Positions 62,358 through 64,000 of a DNA stretch of 64,000 bases are shown here, piece after piece; position 1 is the first letter of the stretch; each line of letters starts with the position of its first letter. Source of the stretch: Entoloma clypeatum (Eukaryota > Basidiomycota > Agaricomycetes > Agaricales > Entolomataceae). The stretch spans positions 1,240,001 to 1,304,000 of the forward strand of contig OY751486.1 of the NCBI GenBank assembly GCA_963565915.1, read 5' to 3'. The notes below the pieces were generated by a model. That model searched no databases. It was given only the letters and a program-made list of their open reading frames with translations, and was not told the origin of the DNA. The translations under genes and the position numbers were made by a program.

Positions 62358-63998
62358 TCAAGAGGCGAGGTTGATGTTGTGGACAAGGGTAGTGATGGAT
62401 GGATGGATGGGTATGGTTGGGAGGAGAAGGTTGGCTGGGGGGTAGATGTCTCTGGATGGATCATCTGCGGGATTGAGAGCTGAGCGTACATAGCGTGTGT
62501 GGAATTTGATTCCCAGTTCCTCCTCCATTCGGAGAATTCGCTTGAATACTTTGTTTGTTGCCTGGTTCCGGCTTCGGTTTCTCCACCAACCTTCAACAAC
62601 TCCCCGGTTGTCACCGTAGATGCGGAAGTCCTTGATGTTGGGATGAAGGTGTGCTGCGGTGGTGGTGAGGAGTTGGAAGCCGATGGCCTCGGCCCAAGTG
62701 ATGTTGCGGCCGCTCTCCTGCCAGCTGTCAGCCAAGAGCCAAGCTCTCCACTGGTTTCCGATGACGATGCCGATGCCGGTGGAGGAGCTTGCATCTGAGA
62801 AGGCTTGGATATCGAGGATTTGGCAAGGGGGGGGAATGATGTGGGGGCAAGGAGTGGTCAATAGTTTTTCTCTCCACCATTCGAGGTCTTTGGCTACCGA
62901 TCGTGGGGGGGTGCGTGGTTTGAAGGGCTCATCATGGAATGTGGGTATCATCGCCTCAAGGCCAGTGAGGTACGCGTGGCCCTGGGGGATTATGTAAGTT
63001 GCATGCATCAGTTTGCCGTAGAGTTTCAGGAGTTCGTCCATTTGGTGTGTTTGTTTCATTTTCCACTCTTCGACTGCCTCAAGGTATTTGATATGTTTCT
63101 TCTCGGTTAGGGTTACGGTTTTGTTTTGTATGTCCCACAGAAAGCCAATGAAAATGTTTGATGAGGCGAAGGGGAGGTCTTTGCTGAGTTGCCAGGGGAT
63201 GCCAAGGGGTTTAGATATGTCATCTATGTCCTGCAGTGTGTATGCGTGCGTCTGGTGTTCATCATGCTGCGGGAGATTTCGGATGGGGAATTTCATGTCC
63301 TTGTGCCATTTGTCTGTCTGGTCGTTTGGTTGGGTTGTTCTGGTGAACCAGAGTCTCCCCTTTGCGTGCTTCTGGCCTCCTCTATCTATGATGATCTGTC
63401 TGGTGGTCTTTCTAAAGGTATTGTAGTCGTCTACGCAGTTGCGAGGTAGCCGAAAGAAGATGTGGTCATCAACCCATTTGGCTATGGGGCCGATGCCATT
63501 TGCACACATGAGGTCGGCTCCTGCATCGCCTATGATACCGTGTATTCCTGCTGATGATGCTAACCCGAAGCAGCAGCAGGTGTCTACCGCAAACTGGTCA
63601 CCGTCGGAGATTCTGACGATGAGACAGGGCCATTGATCGTGTTGGATTGGTACTGTTCTGTAGGCTTCTGCCACATCGCGTACGGCTGCTTCTGTTCCAG
63701 GTGGGAGTGATGCTATGAGTGTACACATCGTGGAGAATGTTCCCCATGTGCACGGAAATCGCGAGGCATTAATCTGTGCGTTAACTGATGTTACCGGGTA
63801 GGCATTTCGGGGGTATGATAGATCTTGGATTATCCTGTACTTGCCCTGCTGTCCTGGCTTAGGGTTGATGGAGATCGGTGCTGTTTGAAAAGGACCAATC
63901 TCGGCCTCTAGTTCTTCTTGTGAGAAGGGTCCTAGGTATCGGCCTTTGTCAAATTCCGCCGCAACCATTTGGTCGAAGATGCTACTATGTGTTTGAAC
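62358..63998 (-). CDS. DIRS-type reverse transcriptase and RNase H (5' partial)
   Basis: 547 codons open from the window edge (reading VQTHSSIFDQMVAAEF at the start) to TGA 62360-62358. RT blocks: GRYLGPFSQEEL, INPKPGQQGKYRIIQDLSYP, AAVRDVAEAYRTVPIQHDQW, CCCFGLASSAGIHGIIGDAG and the active site IAKWVDDHIFF (VDD). RNase H: IQAFSDASSSTGIGIVIGNQ (Asp), ITWAEAIGFQLL (Glu), FRIYGDNRGVVEGWW (Asp) and ALNPADDPSR. All key residues are present in this part. The TGA sits in frame between RNase H and recombinase, so the original product was probably one polyprotein. No split of VDD or lesion was seen upstream. Confidence 0.88.
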   Translation of the reverse strand, partial: VQTHSSIFDQMVAAEFDKGRYLGPFSQEELEAEIGPFQTAPISINPKPGQQGKYRIIQDLSYPRNAYPVTSVNAQINASRFPCTWGTFSTMCTLIASLPPGTEAAVRDVAEAYRTVPIQHDQWPCLIVRISDGDQFAVDTCCCFGLASSAGIHGIIGDAGADLMCANGIGPIAKWVDDHIFFRLPRNCVDDYNTFRKTTRQIIIDRGGQKHAKGRLWFTRTTQPNDQTDKWHKDMKFPIRNLPQHDEHQTHAYTLQDIDDISKPLGIPWQLSKDLPFASSNIFIGFLWDIQNKTVTLTEKKHIKYLEAVEEWKMKQTHQMDELLKLYGKLMHATYIIPQGHAYLTGLEAMIPTFHDEPFKPRTPPRSVAKDLEWWREKLLTTPCPHIIPPPCQILDIQAFSDASSSTGIGIVIGNQWRAWLLADSWQESGRNITWAEAIGFQLLTTTAAHLHPNIKDFRIYGDNRGVVEGWWRNRSRNQATNKVFKRILRMEEELGIKFHTRYVRSALNPADDPSRDIYPPANLLLPTIPIHPSITTLVHNINLAS

Positions 63999-64000
63999 AG

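Larger units (their letters stand above)
60997..63998 (-). mobile_element. DIRS-type retroelement (RT, RNase H, tyrosine recombinase), open at the right edge
   Basis: The minus strand carries an RT of the DIRS type and RNase H followed in the same frame, after a TGA, by a tyrosine recombinase. Presence of a recombinase in place of an integrase and absence of LTRs define the DIRS/Ngaro group. Gag and the left terminal repeat would lie beyond the window. No internal complementary region or split repeat could be identified in the part visible. Confidence 0.85.

Noticed and set aside
60997..64000. Retroviral-type or Gypsy RT for the right-edge element
   Set aside because: The RT blocks, the VDDH active site and the downstream tyrosine recombinase fit DIRS. 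There is no integrase and no LTR.
1..64000. rRNA and tRNA genes
   Set aside because: No tRNA-like cloverleaf with A/B boxes or rRNA core sequence was noticed on reading. A dedicated scan was not possible.

Overview
This window is repeat-rich nuclear DNA from a filamentous fungus, most likely an Agaricomycete (Basidiomycota). The evidence is short GT-AG introns of about 47-66 nt, KDZ and Plavaka transposase remnants, chromodomain Gypsy elements, a Tad-like LINE, a DIRS-type retroelement with a tyrosine recombinase, and a G-protein alpha remnant. No host gene is clearly intact and of known function. The window reads as a nested transposon island. The species cannot be named from sequence alone.

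Layout. 1-4366 is the 3' part of a decayed chromodomain Gypsy (Gypsy-A copy 1), split by a solo LTR of a second family (Gypsy-B). 4.4-6.6 kb and 13.4-14.2 kb hold minus-strand spliced genes of unknown function. Two of these pieces look like one gene split by an ~890-bp repeat (R1), which is itself interrupted by a young, full-length Copia (6926-12836). 15.9-16.4 kb is a Copia 3' remnant, and 16.5-17.0 kb a broken G-alpha fragment. 17.1-35.5 kb is a large inverted-repeat (foldback) unit. It was invaded by Gypsy-A copy 2 (18021-33666), which was then invaded by an almost complete Gypsy-B (18483-25057) and a deleted, Gag-only Gypsy-C (25092-28362). Every step is marked by a 5-bp target-site duplication. 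36.2-41.6 kb has another Gypsy-B solo LTR, a KDZ transposase pseudogene, a Tc1/mariner element and a Copia Gag fragment. 42.3-51.4 kb is mostly inverted repeats, a ~177-bp tandem array and two Gypsy-A solo LTRs. 52.3-54.6 kb holds a Plavaka-like transposase remnant and a convergently oriented spliced gene of unknown function. 55.0-60.6 kb is a dead LINE. 61.0-64.0 kb is a minus-strand DIRS-like reverse transcriptase plus tyrosine recombinase, open at the right edge.

How it works together. All three Gypsy families carry a 10-11 nt sequence just after the 5' LTR that is exactly complementary to a site inside the LTR about 27-34 nt downstream of a TATA-like or AT-rich element. This is the arrangement expected for Tf1-type self-priming, where the 5' end of the element RNA primes its own reverse transcription. 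Gypsy-B (identical LTRs, intact pol, an extra ORF after pol) and Copia-1 (apparently identical LTRs, uninterrupted 1732-codon ORF) are the youngest elements. Older copies are disabled by nonsense changes, two of which are directly shown to be CGA to TGA, and by frameshifts, deletions and nested insertions.
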